Shown one piece after another: positions 1 through 8,283 of a stretch of DNA of 64,000 nucleotides. The stretch is from assembly GCF_900099965.1 (NCBI RefSeq), contig NZ_FNDJ01000001.1, positions 481,766 to 545,765 of the forward strand. Direction: 5' to 3'. Numbering within the stretch: position 1 is the first letter of the stretch; the number at the start of each line of letters is the position of its first letter. Under the pieces are notes generated by a model that saw only the letters and a list, made by a program, of their open reading frames with translations, had not been told where the DNA came from and made no database searches. The stretch is from Nonomuraea jiangxiensis. GTDB lineage: Bacteria > Actinomycetota > Actinomycetes > Streptosporangiales > Streptosporangiaceae. The position numbers were made by a program, and so were the translations under genes.

Positions 1-714
1 GACGGTGAGGGGCTCCAGGAAGAAGGTCAGCGTGGAGAACTCCGGTCGTTCCCACGAGGCGAGCTCGCGGTGCGAGGGAGGGGGCAACATCGTGCCGGGG
101 TGGTCGGGATCCTCGATGCCCTGCGCGTTCCAGTGGTGGAAGGGCATCGCGTACGCCATGACGCGGTAGCCCCGGTCGAGCAGGGCCTGGGCCGTGCGGA
201 TCATGGACTCGGGGGGCTCGCCGTGGCCGTTGTGGTAGAGGGCCAGGCGGTGGTTCCAGGGTTTGCGGGGGAGCAGGTCGTACACCTTGGCCGTGACCTG
301 ATACCTGAGCCGGACCGTCAGCAGGTCGATCCGGCGCACGCCGGTGATGTCCTTGAGCTCCTCCGGCGCCGCCACGCCCTGCTCGACGGCGGGCAGGGTC
401 GTGGGCCTGCCGGCGCCCTTCCAGACGTAGCCGGCCAGGAACGCGCGCCTGGCCTCGATGTCCTCGGTGGTGTTCATGCCGATCAGCGGCTCGATGTCGA
501 CGCCGACGACGGCGGGCGGAAGGGTCTTGTACTCGGGACCGAACTTGGCCGCCGACTCCTGGTTCACGGGAGCCACCGGCCGTGGCGCCGCCTTCCCGCC
601 GTACCCTCCCGAGGCGTCGGTCCCGTCGCCTGCCGCCACAGTGCCCCCGGTGAGCGCCCCGTCAAACCCGCCCACCATCCCACCGATGCCCCAGCCGCCT
701 TCCATCCCTCTCAT
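1..714 (-). CDS. Glycine-rich N-terminus, hydrolase-like protein (C-terminus beyond window)
   Basis: An open frame runs on the minus strand from ATG at 714 off the left edge of the window, so about 238 N-terminal residues are visible. A GGGAG lies about 10 nt before the ATG. The first 45 residues are Gly-rich (MRGMEGGWGIGGMVGGF). They are followed by an ordered region with the segment LALYHNGHGEPPES and then MIRTAQALLDRGYRVMAYAMPFHH. That strand-turn followed by a helix and strand resembles the start of an alpha/beta-hydrolase core, but no nucleophile elbow is visible in this part. The same frame stays open upstream of 714 with further Gly-rich codons and a GTG at 759, so the start is uncertain. 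Family not identified; the hydrolase link is inference. Confidence 0.6.
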   Translation of the reverse strand, partial: MRGMEGGWGIGGMVGGFDGALTGGTVAAGDGTDASGGYGGKAAPRPVAPVNQESAAKFGPEYKTLPPAVVGVDIEPLIGMNTTEDIEARRAFLAGYVWKGAGRPTTLPAVEQGVAAPEELKDITGVRRIDLLTVRLRYQVTAKVYDLLPRKPWNHRLALYHNGHGEPPESMIRTAQALLDRGYRVMAYAMPFHHWNAQGIEDPDHPGTMLPPPSHRELASWERPEFSTLTFFLEPLTV

Positions 715-866
715 ACCGCCACCACTCCCTTCGCCACCGACACCGCACCCGCCAGACACTCGCTTACCACCACCGCCTATGCCTTCCGTGGCAGTCTGGA
801 CATTACGAGTCGCGCGGGAGTTCGCATGTGTTCGATCAATTGCCCGTCACTTAGTGCATTCAACGT

Positions 867-1781
867 GTGACAATGAGTGTCATGCCGTCTCCCCTACATG
901 ACGCCCTCGTCAAGATGTTCCACGACCGCCTCGAACTGGCGGTGGAGATCCTGCGTGACCTCCTGGGCGTGGATCTGCCCGACACTCCGCTCGTACAGGA
1001 GGAGGAGCGGACCTTCAATACGCGGCGCTCCGACGATATTCAGGCTGACCTCGTCCTCAGTCTGGGGCCGAAGCAAGCCCCCGTGCACGCCATCATCGTG
1101 GAGGTTCAGCAGGACAAGTCGAAGGCTCCCCGACAGCTCGCCCGCTACGCCGCCGCCCTGTGGTTGACGCTGGACTGTGAGGTCACAGTCCTGGTCATCT
1201 GCCCTGATCGTGCGGCCGCCGCCTACTACTCACAACCGATCAAGGCCGGGCCGGTCCGCCTGCAGGCCTGTGTGCTTGGGCCGGACGGAATCCCTGTCAT
1301 CACCGACCCCCAGAAGGCCGCCGACGACCTGGCACTCGCGGCCATGTCCGTCATGGTGCACGGTCGCAATCGCAAGGTTGTCGAGGCTTTCGACGCGGCG
1401 CTGGCGGACACCGACGTTGAACACGCTACGCAGTACACTGAATACGCATACAACATGGCCGCGCCCGAGGTCCGGAACATAATGGAGGAGATCATGACGT
1501 CTACCGACTGGCCGGTCTACACGCCCTTCGCTCGCGAACACTTCGGTCGCGGTCTCGAAGAGGGCAGGACGAAGGGCAAAGCTGAGGGCAAAGCTGAGGG
1601 CAAAGCCGAGGGCGAGGCCAAGGTCGTGCTGCTTGTGTTGGCTGCCCGCGGTCTCGACGTCCCGGACGATGTCCGCGCCCGTATCACCGCATGCACCGAC
1701 CTTGCCCAGCTCGAGACGTGGGCCACCCGAGCGGCCACCGCGCAGACCCTCCAAGACCTGTTCGACGAACCGGGCGAATAG
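867..1781 (+). CDS. Rpn/YhgA-like PD-(D/E)XK nuclease-family protein
   Basis: A 304-residue protein of the kind annotated as Rpn/YhgA-like or RpnC/YadD-type. These were once called transposases and are now placed in the PD-(D/E)XK nuclease superfamily. The likely core is DDIQADLVL (near residues 56-64) followed by IIVEVQQDK (near 76-84), matching the D...E-x-Q/K pattern. The C-terminal third has a Lys/Glu/Gly repeat (KGKAEGKAEGKAEGEA) before a helical tail. No ribosome-binding site is evident before GTG 867, ATG 873 or ATG 882. ATG 882 gives the start most like relatives, and the transcript may be leaderless. A short palindrome (TGACA-5 nt-TGTCA, 868-882) overlaps the possible starts. Host relatives are usually multicopy; nuclease activity here is inferred from fold only. 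Confidence 0.8.
   Translation: MTMSVMPSPLHDALVKMFHDRLELAVEILRDLLGVDLPDTPLVQEEERTFNTRRSDDIQADLVLSLGPKQAPVHAIIVEVQQDKSKAPRQLARYAAALWLTLDCEVTVLVICPDRAAAAYYSQPIKAGPVRLQACVLGPDGIPVITDPQKAADDLALAAMSVMVHGRNRKVVEAFDAALADTDVEHATQYTEYAYNMAAPEVRNIMEEIMTSTDWPVYTPFAREHFGRGLEEGRTKGKAEGKAEGKAEGEAKVVLLVLAARGLDVPDDVRARITACTDLAQLETWATRAATAQTLQDLFDEPGE
1567..1619 (+). repeat. In-frame 12-bp tandem repeat in the Rpn-like gene
   Basis: About four copies of a 12-bp unit, GGCAAAGCTGAG with small changes, encode the GKAE repeat. The unit is a multiple of three, so copy-number change would alter protein length without breaking the frame. Confidence 0.85.
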
Positions 1782-1892
1782 CGTGCCTCGCGGCCACGAC
1801 TACGCGGGGCCGTGGGGGCGCGAGTCGGCTGCACAAGAGGGTTGATCCAGCCTGGTGCTCAGAGCTTGAGCCACTGGATCTGCCGCGTGCCC

Positions 1893-2108
1893 ATGTCCAC
1901 GGCGGCCATGCCCAAGGCGGCGCGCAACGGCGACATCGGCGCGTTCCGGGACACCGACCTGGCCTTTCACCGGCGGGTGTGTACGGCATGCGGCAACTCC
2001 TTCCTGCTGCGGCTGTGTCGCACGATCGAGTCCTGCCGCATGCGCGCAGCTCGCCTGCATTCCCCCTTCAACAACAACATCGGGGAAAGTGGTGAGAAGG
2101 GTGGTTAA
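1893..2108 (+). pseudogene. Remnant of a GntR-family (FCD domain) regulator
   Basis: The translated stretch reads AARNGDIGAFRDTDLAFHRR, then VCTACGNSFLLRLCRTIES. This matches the middle of an FCD ligand-binding domain of FadR-type GntR regulators (typical pattern DLAFHRAL...A(S/C)GNPFLLRL). No winged-helix DNA-binding domain lies upstream and the reading degenerates after about 55 residues, so only a fragment remains. An out-of-context Cys (VCTACGNSF) and abnormal codons fit decay. FCD regulators often sit next to sugar-acid enzymes such as the lactonase-like gene that follows, so this is probably the lost local regulator. Confidence 0.6.
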
Positions 2109-2119
2109 TCTGGGGCGCC

Positions 2120-2947
2120 ATGAGCCGTATCGACGCCCACCACCACGTTTGGGACCTCGACCTCCGCGAGCACGCCTGGCTGGATTCGGACCAGATGGCG
2201 CCCGTCCGCCGCACGTTCACCCTTGACCAGCTCGCCGCCTCCGCCGCCGCGTCAGGGGTGACCCAGACCGTGCTGGTCCAGGTGCTTCCCGACCTTGACG
2301 AGACGAAGGAGTTCCTGGCCCTGGCGGCCGAGTCCGACCTGGTCGCGGGCGTGGTGGGGTGGATCGATCTGACCGCGCCCGACGCCGCCGAGACGCTGGC
2401 GGGGCTGCCGGACGGGCTGGTCGCGATCCGGCACGGCGTGCAGTCCGAGCCCGACCCTGCCTGGCTCGCGCTGCCCGAGGTGCGCCGCGGGCTCGCCGCC
2501 GTGGCCGCCGCCGGGCTGGCCTACGACCTGCTGACGCTGCCGCACCAGCTGCCCGCCGCCATCGACACGGTCGCGGCCATGCCGGAGCTGACGTTCGTGC
2601 TCGACCACCTGTCCAAGCCGCCGATCGCCAGCGGGCGGCTGTACCCCTGGCAGCGCCTGATCCGGGACCTGGCCGCCTATCCGAACGTCTACTGCAAGCT
2701 GTCCGGCATGGTCACCGAGGCCGACTGGGCCTCCTGGCAGGTGGCCGACCTGCGGCCGTACGCCGAGATCGTGCTGGAGGAGTTCGGGGCGGAGCGGGTG
2801 ATGTTCGGCTCCGACTGGCCGGTGTGCCTGCTCGCCGCGGAATACGAGCAGGTCGTCGCGGCGGCGGACGAGCTGTGTGCGGGCCTGTCGGAGAGCGAGC
2901 GGGCCGCCGTCTTCGCCGGGACCGCGCGCCGCGCCTACAACCTGTAG
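2120..2947 (+). CDS. Amidohydrolase-2 family protein, L-fuconolactonase/lactonase-like
   Basis: A 275-residue TIM-barrel metal-dependent hydrolase of the COG3618 type (L-fuconolactonase, L-rhamnono-lactonase, 2-pyrone-4,6-dicarboxylate lactonase relatives). The N-terminal metal motif is DAHHHVWDL (residues 5-13), a mid-barrel His lies in FVLDHLSKPP, and the C-terminal catalytic Asp lies in FGSDWPVC (near 230). Full family length with no signal peptide, so cytoplasmic. A TAATCT element ends 9 nt before the ATG and no strong ribosome-binding site is present, so a near-leaderless start is possible. It lies directly after a GntR-type remnant. Substrate is inferred: a sugar lactone is most likely, and L-fuconolactone would fit the fucosidase locus elsewhere in the window, though the genes are 45 kb apart. 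Confidence 0.85.
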   Translation: MSRIDAHHHVWDLDLREHAWLDSDQMAPVRRTFTLDQLAASAAASGVTQTVLVQVLPDLDETKEFLALAAESDLVAGVVGWIDLTAPDAAETLAGLPDGLVAIRHGVQSEPDPAWLALPEVRRGLAAVAAAGLAYDLLTLPHQLPAAIDTVAAMPELTFVLDHLSKPPIASGRLYPWQRLIRDLAAYPNVYCKLSGMVTEADWASWQVADLRPYAEIVLEEFGAERVMFGSDWPVCLLAAEYEQVVAAADELCAGLSESERAAVFAGTARRAYNL

Positions 2948-3060
2948 GAACATCGACCACCCCGCGCATGGACTCCTCGTGCTTATGGGTACGCCGCTTG
3001 ACGTGGTGGGCGGCACGTCGGTGTCCTGAGTGCGGTGGTTCGTGGGGAAAGATAGCCGGG

Positions 3061-4047
3061 GTGGATTTCCAGCCGATCGAGCGTCCCCCCAACGCGTTCC
3101 AGCAGTCCGTGACCCCCGAGCAGATCCAGGCGGTCTGCCACCGCGTCTTCGGGCCGGGGGCACGCGTGTCGTCGGCGGTTGAGCTGGGGCTGGGCATGTA
3201 CAACACCACCTACCGCGTCACCGTCGCGGGCCGGGAGCGGCCGGTGGTGGTGCGGTTCGCCCCGGAGCCGGAACGCCAGTTCATCTCCGAGCGGGAGATG
3301 ATGCGCAACGAGTACGCCACGGTGCCGCACCTCGCGGTGATCGCCCCGCTGATGCCGCGGGTCCTCGCGGCCGACTGGTCGCACGACCTGATCGGCCGGG
3401 ACTACCTGGTGCAGACCCTGCTGGACGGCGTGCCCGCCCCCGACGGCCTGCGGAACTACCCGCGCCCGGCCTGGACGGCCTTCTACCGGCGGATCGGGGA
3501 GATCGCGAGGACGGTCCACGGGGTGCGCGGCCCGGGGTTCGGTCCCGTCGCCGGACCCGTGTACGACACCTGGAGCCGCGCCGTGATCGCGTCGCTGCGT
3601 GACATCGCCGCCGATCTGGAGAGCGTCGGCCTGGACGCCGCCGACCTCCGCTCGGCCGCCGCGCTGGCCGCCGAGCACAGCGCCGTACTGGACGAGATCA
3701 CCGAGCCCCGCCTGCTCACCGGTGACCTGTGGACGGTCAACGTCATGATCGCCGACGGCGCCCCCGAGCCGACCATCACCGGAGTGCTCGACTTCGACCG
3801 CACCCTGTGGGGCGACCCGGCGGCCGACTGGCCCGTCCGGCTGGCGGCGGCCAAGCAGGACGAGCGGCTCGCGTTCTGGGAGGCGTACGGCGAGCGGGAC
3901 CGTGGCCCGGCGGCGAGCTGGCGGTCGTCCCTCTACGAAGTACGCCACCTCGGCGGTGTCCGGCTGGAGCTGCACCGCCACGGCAGGACCGACGACGTAC
4001 GGGACTCCTACGCCAGGGTGGCCGCCAAGCTCGCCGAGCTGGCGTGA
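3061..4047 (+). CDS. Aminoglycoside-phosphotransferase-fold (APH) kinase family protein
   Basis: A 328-residue protein with the APH/choline-kinase fold. The N-lobe has LGLGMYNTTYRV (nucleotide loop) and VVVRFAPEPE (Lys replaced by Arg context). The Brenner-type catalytic loop is LLTGDLWTVNVMI, with TGD in place of HGD, and the metal-binding motif is GVLDFDRTLWGDPAADW. GTG 3061 is chosen because similarity begins there and GGGAAAG lies upstream; ATG 2968 in the same frame would add a poorly conserved Cys/Trp-rich stretch. Such proteins phosphorylate small hydroxylated molecules; nothing in the neighbourhood identifies the substrate, and resistance should not be assumed. Confidence 0.8.
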   Translation: MDFQPIERPPNAFQQSVTPEQIQAVCHRVFGPGARVSSAVELGLGMYNTTYRVTVAGRERPVVVRFAPEPERQFISEREMMRNEYATVPHLAVIAPLMPRVLAADWSHDLIGRDYLVQTLLDGVPAPDGLRNYPRPAWTAFYRRIGEIARTVHGVRGPGFGPVAGPVYDTWSRAVIASLRDIAADLESVGLDAADLRSAAALAAEHSAVLDEITEPRLLTGDLWTVNVMIADGAPEPTITGVLDFDRTLWGDPAADWPVRLAAAKQDERLAFWEAYGERDRGPAASWRSSLYEVRHLGGVRLELHRHGRTDDVRDSYARVAAKLAELA

Positions 4048-4395
4048 GGGATCTCACAGCCGCGACGGAGACATGATGAGGATCACGGGAATTAACTGCC
4101 TTTGTCCGGATCCTGTGACATAGCCGCGCGCCGAGCACCGCTGAAACGGCCGGTTGATCACATGTTCGACCAGGTCAGCAGGGGTATGCGGGGATCCGGG
4201 AAGGTGCACGCGGCGCTATTGCGAGTGACCTGACCGTTATGTCGCCCGGTTTCTGACTGTTACTTTTTTACATATATTCTGCGCGCTGAACGCCATCTCG
4301 GGGTCGTGTGGATTTCACGTCTGAGATGGGTTTTCGTTGCGGGGCCGCCTCTCCAACCGGAAGCTCGCGTCCCCCGTCAGCGCGAACGGAGAGTA
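4048..4395. promoter_or_regulatory. Intergenic leader of the peptide ABC operon
   Basis: 348 bp with no convincing gene. An unusually AT-rich block (4261-4280) contains TATATT at 4273-4278, with CTGACT at 4253-4258 as the best -35 candidate, although that spacing is only 14. A Shine-Dalgarno (GGAGAG) precedes the permease ATG at 4396. A 16-codon reading frame, ATG 4073 to TAG 4123, carries two close Cys codons and several codons rare in GC-rich genomes; it could be a leader peptide but is unproven. Confidence 0.4.
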
Positions 4396-5373
4396 ATGGG
4401 CAAGTACCTGCTCCGCAGGTTGGCAATAAATGTGATCTTGGTCGCCATAGCGGCGAGCCTGGCCTACATGCTCGCGGCCACCACCATGAACCCGCGCGCC
4501 GCTTACGAAGGCCGTCAGCCACCTGTACCCGAGGCCACCATCGACGCGACCCTGAACGAGTACAACCTGAACGACAAGGTTCCCGTCATCCAGCGCTACG
4601 CCACCTGGGCCGGCGGCGTCATCACCGGCGACTTCGGCAAGACGTGGAACGGTGGTTCGGTCAACGCGGAGGCGGGGCGCCGGATCATGGTCAGCCTCCG
4701 GTTGATGCTCATCGGAACCCTGCTCGGCTTCGCCGTCGGGGTGGCGGTGGGGGCGTGGTCCGCGGTGCGTCAGTACAAGCTCAGTGACCGGTTAACAGGA
4801 GTGCTCTCCTTCGTGATCATGGCGATTCCGGTCTTCGTGCTGGCCACGCTGCTGGCGATCGCCACGTACAACCTGAACCAGGGGGTCGGGCACACGCTGA
4901 TCGAGTACACCGGCGAGTACAACCCCAAGCTGGCGGGCTGGGACCAGTTCGTCAACCGGCTGAACCACCTGATCCTGCCGACGATCTCGCTCAGCCTCGG
5001 CCTGATCGCGTACTACAGCCGCATCCAGCGCAACATGATGCTCGACGTGCTGAACCAGGACTTCGTCCGCACGGCGATGGCCAAGGGACTGCGGCGCAGG
5101 ACGGCGCTCATCAAGCACGCGCTGCGCACCGCGCTGATCCCGGTGGCCACGTACTTCGCCTTCGCGTTCGGCACGATGTTCACCGGAGCGATCTTCACCG
5201 AGAGCATCTTCTCCTGGCACGGCATGGGCGCCTGGCTGGTCGACTCGATCCACCAGAACGACGTCAACTCCGTCGCCGCGGTGACCTTCTTCACGGCCGT
5301 CTGTGTCCTGGGCGCCGCCTTCCTGTCCGACGTGCTGGTGGCGGCCCTCGATCCTCGGGTGCGGGTGAACTGA
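4396..5373 (+). CDS. Oligopeptide/dipeptide ABC transporter permease (DppB/OppB type)
   Basis: A 325-residue inner-membrane permease, first subunit of a peptide importer. It has an N-terminal TM segment (residues 10-28), an extracytoplasmic loop with VPVIQRYATWAGGVITGDFG that is typical of DppB proteins, and then five further TM segments. The EAA loop FVRTAMAKGLRRRTALIKHA contacts the ATPase. The start at ATG 4396 follows GGAGAG. It is the first gene of a four-gene operon and is followed one nucleotide later by the second permease. It is slightly shorter in the first loop than E. coli DppB. Substrate class (di- or oligopeptide) is inferred from family. Confidence 0.92.
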   Translation: MGKYLLRRLAINVILVAIAASLAYMLAATTMNPRAAYEGRQPPVPEATIDATLNEYNLNDKVPVIQRYATWAGGVITGDFGKTWNGGSVNAEAGRRIMVSLRLMLIGTLLGFAVGVAVGAWSAVRQYKLSDRLTGVLSFVIMAIPVFVLATLLAIATYNLNQGVGHTLIEYTGEYNPKLAGWDQFVNRLNHLILPTISLSLGLIAYYSRIQRNMMLDVLNQDFVRTAMAKGLRRRTALIKHALRTALIPVATYFAFAFGTMFTGAIFTESIFSWHGMGAWLVDSIHQNDVNSVAAVTFFTAVCVLGAAFLSDVLVAALDPRVRVN

Positions 5374-5374
5374 C

Positions 5375-6217
5375 ATGCGTTCGAAAGTCGTCCTCCGGCG
5401 GCTGCTCCGCAACAAGCAGGCCCGCTACGGCTTCATCGCCCTGCTCGTGCTGGTGCTGCTGGCCTACGTCGGTCCGTACTTCGGCAACTACGACTGGACG
5501 GACAAGGACTTCCTGGCCTTCATGTCGGCGCCGGACGCCGACCACTGGTGGGGCACCACCTCGATCGGCCAGGACATGTACGCCATCACGCTGCGTGGCA
5601 TGCAGAAGTCCATCATCATCGGCCTGCTGGTGGCGCTGATCTCCACCGGCCTGGCCGCCATCGTGGGGGCGTTCGCCGGATATTTCGGCGGCTGGGTGGA
5701 CAAGATGCTCATGTGGGGCGTGGACCTGCTCCTGGTCCTGCCCAGCTTCCTGATCATCTCGATCATCTCGCCCCAGCTCGGCCAGGGCGCCTCCTGGCTC
5801 TGGTTCGTGGTGCTGCTGGCCGCGTTCTCCTGGATGATCACCTCCCGGGTGGTCCGCAGCATGACGCTCGCCATCCGCGAGCGCGAGTACGTCCTGGCCG
5901 CGGTCTACATGGGCATCCCGCGATGGAAGATCATCTTCCGGCACATCGTGCCCAACCTGTCCTCCTTGCTGATCATCGACGCCACGCTCAACGTCTCCGG
6001 CGCCATCATCGGCGAGGCGGCGCTGTCCTTCTTCGGCTTCGGCATCCAGCCACCCGACGTCTCCCTCGGCACGCTCATCGCGGACGGCTCGCGCAACGCC
6101 ACCGGCTACCCGTGGCTGTTCGCCTTCCCGGCCGGCCTGCTGGTCGCCCTGGTGCTCAGCGTGAACATGATCGGCGACGGCCTGCGTGACGCACTCGACC
6201 CGGGGAGCAACTCGTGA
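5375..6217 (+). CDS. Oligopeptide/dipeptide ABC transporter permease (DppC/OppC type)
   Basis: A 280-residue second permease. It has an N-terminal cytoplasmic segment (RRLLRNKQARYG) and TM1 at residues 18-34. The conserved HWWGTTSIGQDMY loop corresponds to the DppC motif HPLGTDxxGRDV. Five C-terminal TM segments carry an EAA loop (REREYVLAAVYMGIPRWKI). The ATG lies one nucleotide after the upstream stop, and the gene's own stop overlaps the ATPase start (GTGA), indicating translational coupling throughout the operon. Confidence 0.92.
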   Translation: MRSKVVLRRLLRNKQARYGFIALLVLVLLAYVGPYFGNYDWTDKDFLAFMSAPDADHWWGTTSIGQDMYAITLRGMQKSIIIGLLVALISTGLAAIVGAFAGYFGGWVDKMLMWGVDLLLVLPSFLIISIISPQLGQGASWLWFVVLLAAFSWMITSRVVRSMTLAIREREYVLAAVYMGIPRWKIIFRHIVPNLSSLLIIDATLNVSGAIIGEAALSFFGFGIQPPDVSLGTLIADGSRNATGYPWLFAFPAGLLVALVLSVNMIGDGLRDALDPGSNS

Positions 6218-8283
6218 GCATCTTGGAGGTCAGCGACCTCACCGTCACCTTCCCCGGCGGCATCCAGGCCGTGCGCGGCGTCAGCTACGGGGTCGAGCGC
6301 GGCGAGGTGCTCGGCATCGTGGGCGAGTCCGGCTCGGGCAAGTCCGTTACCTCTCTCGCGGTCATGGGCCTGCTGCCGAACAATGCCCAGGTCAGCGGCT
6401 CGGTCAAGCTGCACGGCCGCGAGCTGCTCGGCATGGACGAAGAAGAGCTGATCAAGATACGCGGCAAGTCGATCAGCATGATCTTCCAGGACCCGCTGTC
6501 GGCCTTCACCCCCGTCTTCACCATCGGCGACCAGATCGCCGAGGCGGTGCGCGTGCACCAGAAGGTGGCCAAGGACAAGGCCGCCAAGCGCGCCGTGGAG
6601 CTGCTCGACCTGGTCGGCATCCCCAACCCGAACCTGCGGGCCAAGGCGTTCCCGCACGAGTTCTCCGGCGGCATGCGGCAGCGCGCCATGATCGCCATGG
6701 CCATCGCCAACGATCCCGACCTGCTCATCTGCGACGAGCCGACCACCGCGCTCGACGTGACCATCCAGGCGCAGGTGCTGGAGGTGCTCAAGACCGCCCA
6801 GCAGGAGACCGGCGCCGGGATCGTGATGATCACCCACGACCTGGGCGTCATCGCGGGCATGGCGGACCGGGTGCTGGTCATGTACGCGGGCAAGCCCGTC
6901 GAGCAGGGGCCGGTGGACGACATCTACTACCGGCCGCGGATGCCGTACACGATGGGGCTGCTGGCCTCGATCCCCAGGATCGACGGCGAGGAGGGGCCGC
7001 TCGTGCCCATCGAAGGCAACCCGCCCTCGCCGGCGGCGCTGCCGCCCGGCTGCCCGTTCGCGCCGCGCTGCCCGATGAAGGTGGACATGTGCGACGACGA
7101 GGAGCCGTCGCTGACCCCCTTCGCGGGCGGGCGCCACGTGGCCTGCATCCGCGCGCACGAGATCGAGCACAAGGGCCTGACCGGGGCCGACGTGTTCCCG
7201 GTGCCGGTCATCCCGCCGAGCGACGTCGTACGCGTGCCGCGCACCGAGCGCGCCACGGTGCTGGAGCTCGACGACATGATCCGGCACTACCCGCTCATGA
7301 AGGGCGCGGTGCTCAAGCGCCGGGTCGGCACCGTGTACGCGGTCGACGGCATCACCCTGGACATCGCCGAGGGCGAGACGCTGGCCCTGGTCGGCGAGTC
7401 CGGCTGCGGCAAGACCACCACGTTGCAGCAGATCATGCAGCTCCAGCCGCCGCAGGGCGGGCGTGTCGTGGTGCTCGGCAAGGACAGCGCCAAGCTGGAC
7501 CGGGCGGGACGCCAGGCGCTCCGGCGCGACCTGCAGATCGTCTTCCAGGACCCGATGGCCGCGCTCGACCCGCGCATGCCGGTCGGCGACATCATCGCCG
7601 AGCCGCTGCGCGCGCACGGCAAGAAGGACGTCCGGGCCAAGGTCGAGGAGCTGCTCCAGCTCGTCGGCCTGGCGCCGGAGCACGCGGAGCGCTATCCGCA
7701 GCAGTTCTCCGGCGGCCAGCGCCAGCGCATCGGCATCGCCCGCGCGCTCGCCCTGGAGCCGAGGCTGCTGGTGCTCGACGAGCCGGTCTCCGCGCTCGAC
7801 GTCTCCATCCAGGCCGGTGTGATCAACCTGCTGGAGGAGCTGAAGAACAGACTGGGGTTGTCGTACCTGTTCGTGGCGCATGACCTGGCGGTGGTCAGGC
7901 ACCTGGCCGACCGCGTGGCCGTCATGTACCTCGGCAGGATCGCCGAGATCGGCACGGTCGAGAACGTCTACGACCACCCGGCACACCCCTACACGCAGGC
8001 GCTGCTGTCAGCGATCCCGCTGCCGGACCCCGAGCTGGAGCGCACCCGCAAGCGCATCCTGCTCGAAGGCGACCTGCCCAGTCCGGCTGACCCGCCCTCG
8101 GGCTGCCGGTTCCGCACCCGCTGTCCCAAGTTCGCCGTGCTCAGCGAGGCGGAGCGGCGGCGATGTGTGGATGAAGAACCCTCGGTTGCTCGGCTCGCGA
8201 ACGCCGTGGACCACGGCGCCGCCTGCCACTACGCGGAGGAGATCGAGGTCATCACGGCCTCGGACGATCAGGAGGAAAAGTGA
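6214..8283 (+). CDS. Fused double ATPase of the peptide ABC transporter (DppD-DppF type)
   Basis: A 689-residue protein with two complete nucleotide-binding domains in one chain. Half 1 has Walker A GESGSGKS (about 38-45), signature FSGGMRQR and Walker B LLICDEPTTALD. Half 2 begins near residue 345 with Walker A GESGCGKT, signature FSGGQRQR and Walker B LLVLDEPVSALD. Each half ends with the oligopeptide-specific C-terminal extension rich in Pro and Cys (PPGCPFAPRCP; PPSGCRFRTRCP). Separate DppD and DppF proteins are the norm in proteobacteria, while fusions are frequent in actinomycetes. GTG start overlaps the previous stop, and its own stop overlaps the start of the binding protein. Confidence 0.94.
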   Translation: MSILEVSDLTVTFPGGIQAVRGVSYGVERGEVLGIVGESGSGKSVTSLAVMGLLPNNAQVSGSVKLHGRELLGMDEEELIKIRGKSISMIFQDPLSAFTPVFTIGDQIAEAVRVHQKVAKDKAAKRAVELLDLVGIPNPNLRAKAFPHEFSGGMRQRAMIAMAIANDPDLLICDEPTTALDVTIQAQVLEVLKTAQQETGAGIVMITHDLGVIAGMADRVLVMYAGKPVEQGPVDDIYYRPRMPYTMGLLASIPRIDGEEGPLVPIEGNPPSPAALPPGCPFAPRCPMKVDMCDDEEPSLTPFAGGRHVACIRAHEIEHKGLTGADVFPVPVIPPSDVVRVPRTERATVLELDDMIRHYPLMKGAVLKRRVGTVYAVDGITLDIAEGETLALVGESGCGKTTTLQQIMQLQPPQGGRVVVLGKDSAKLDRAGRQALRRDLQIVFQDPMAALDPRMPVGDIIAEPLRAHGKKDVRAKVEELLQLVGLAPEHAERYPQQFSGGQRQRIGIARALALEPRLLVLDEPVSALDVSIQAGVINLLEELKNRLGLSYLFVAHDLAVVRHLADRVAVMYLGRIAEIGTVENVYDHPAHPYTQALLSAIPLPDPELERTRKRILLEGDLPSPADPPSGCRFRTRCPKFAVLSEAERRRCVDEEPSVARLANAVDHGAACHYAEEIEVITASDDQEEK

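Noticed and set aside
867..1781. Transposase or insertion sequence
   Set aside because: The old name of this family is transposase, but no terminal inverted repeats or target duplications flank it.
2252..3163. Long minus-strand open frame opposite the amidohydrolase
   Set aside because: It is the antisense shadow of a well-supported gene: Gly/Arg/His-rich, with no family match.
3061..4047. Antibiotic-resistance aminoglycoside kinase
   Set aside because: The fold is APH-like but the catalytic loop has TGD, not HGD, and nothing around it suggests resistance.
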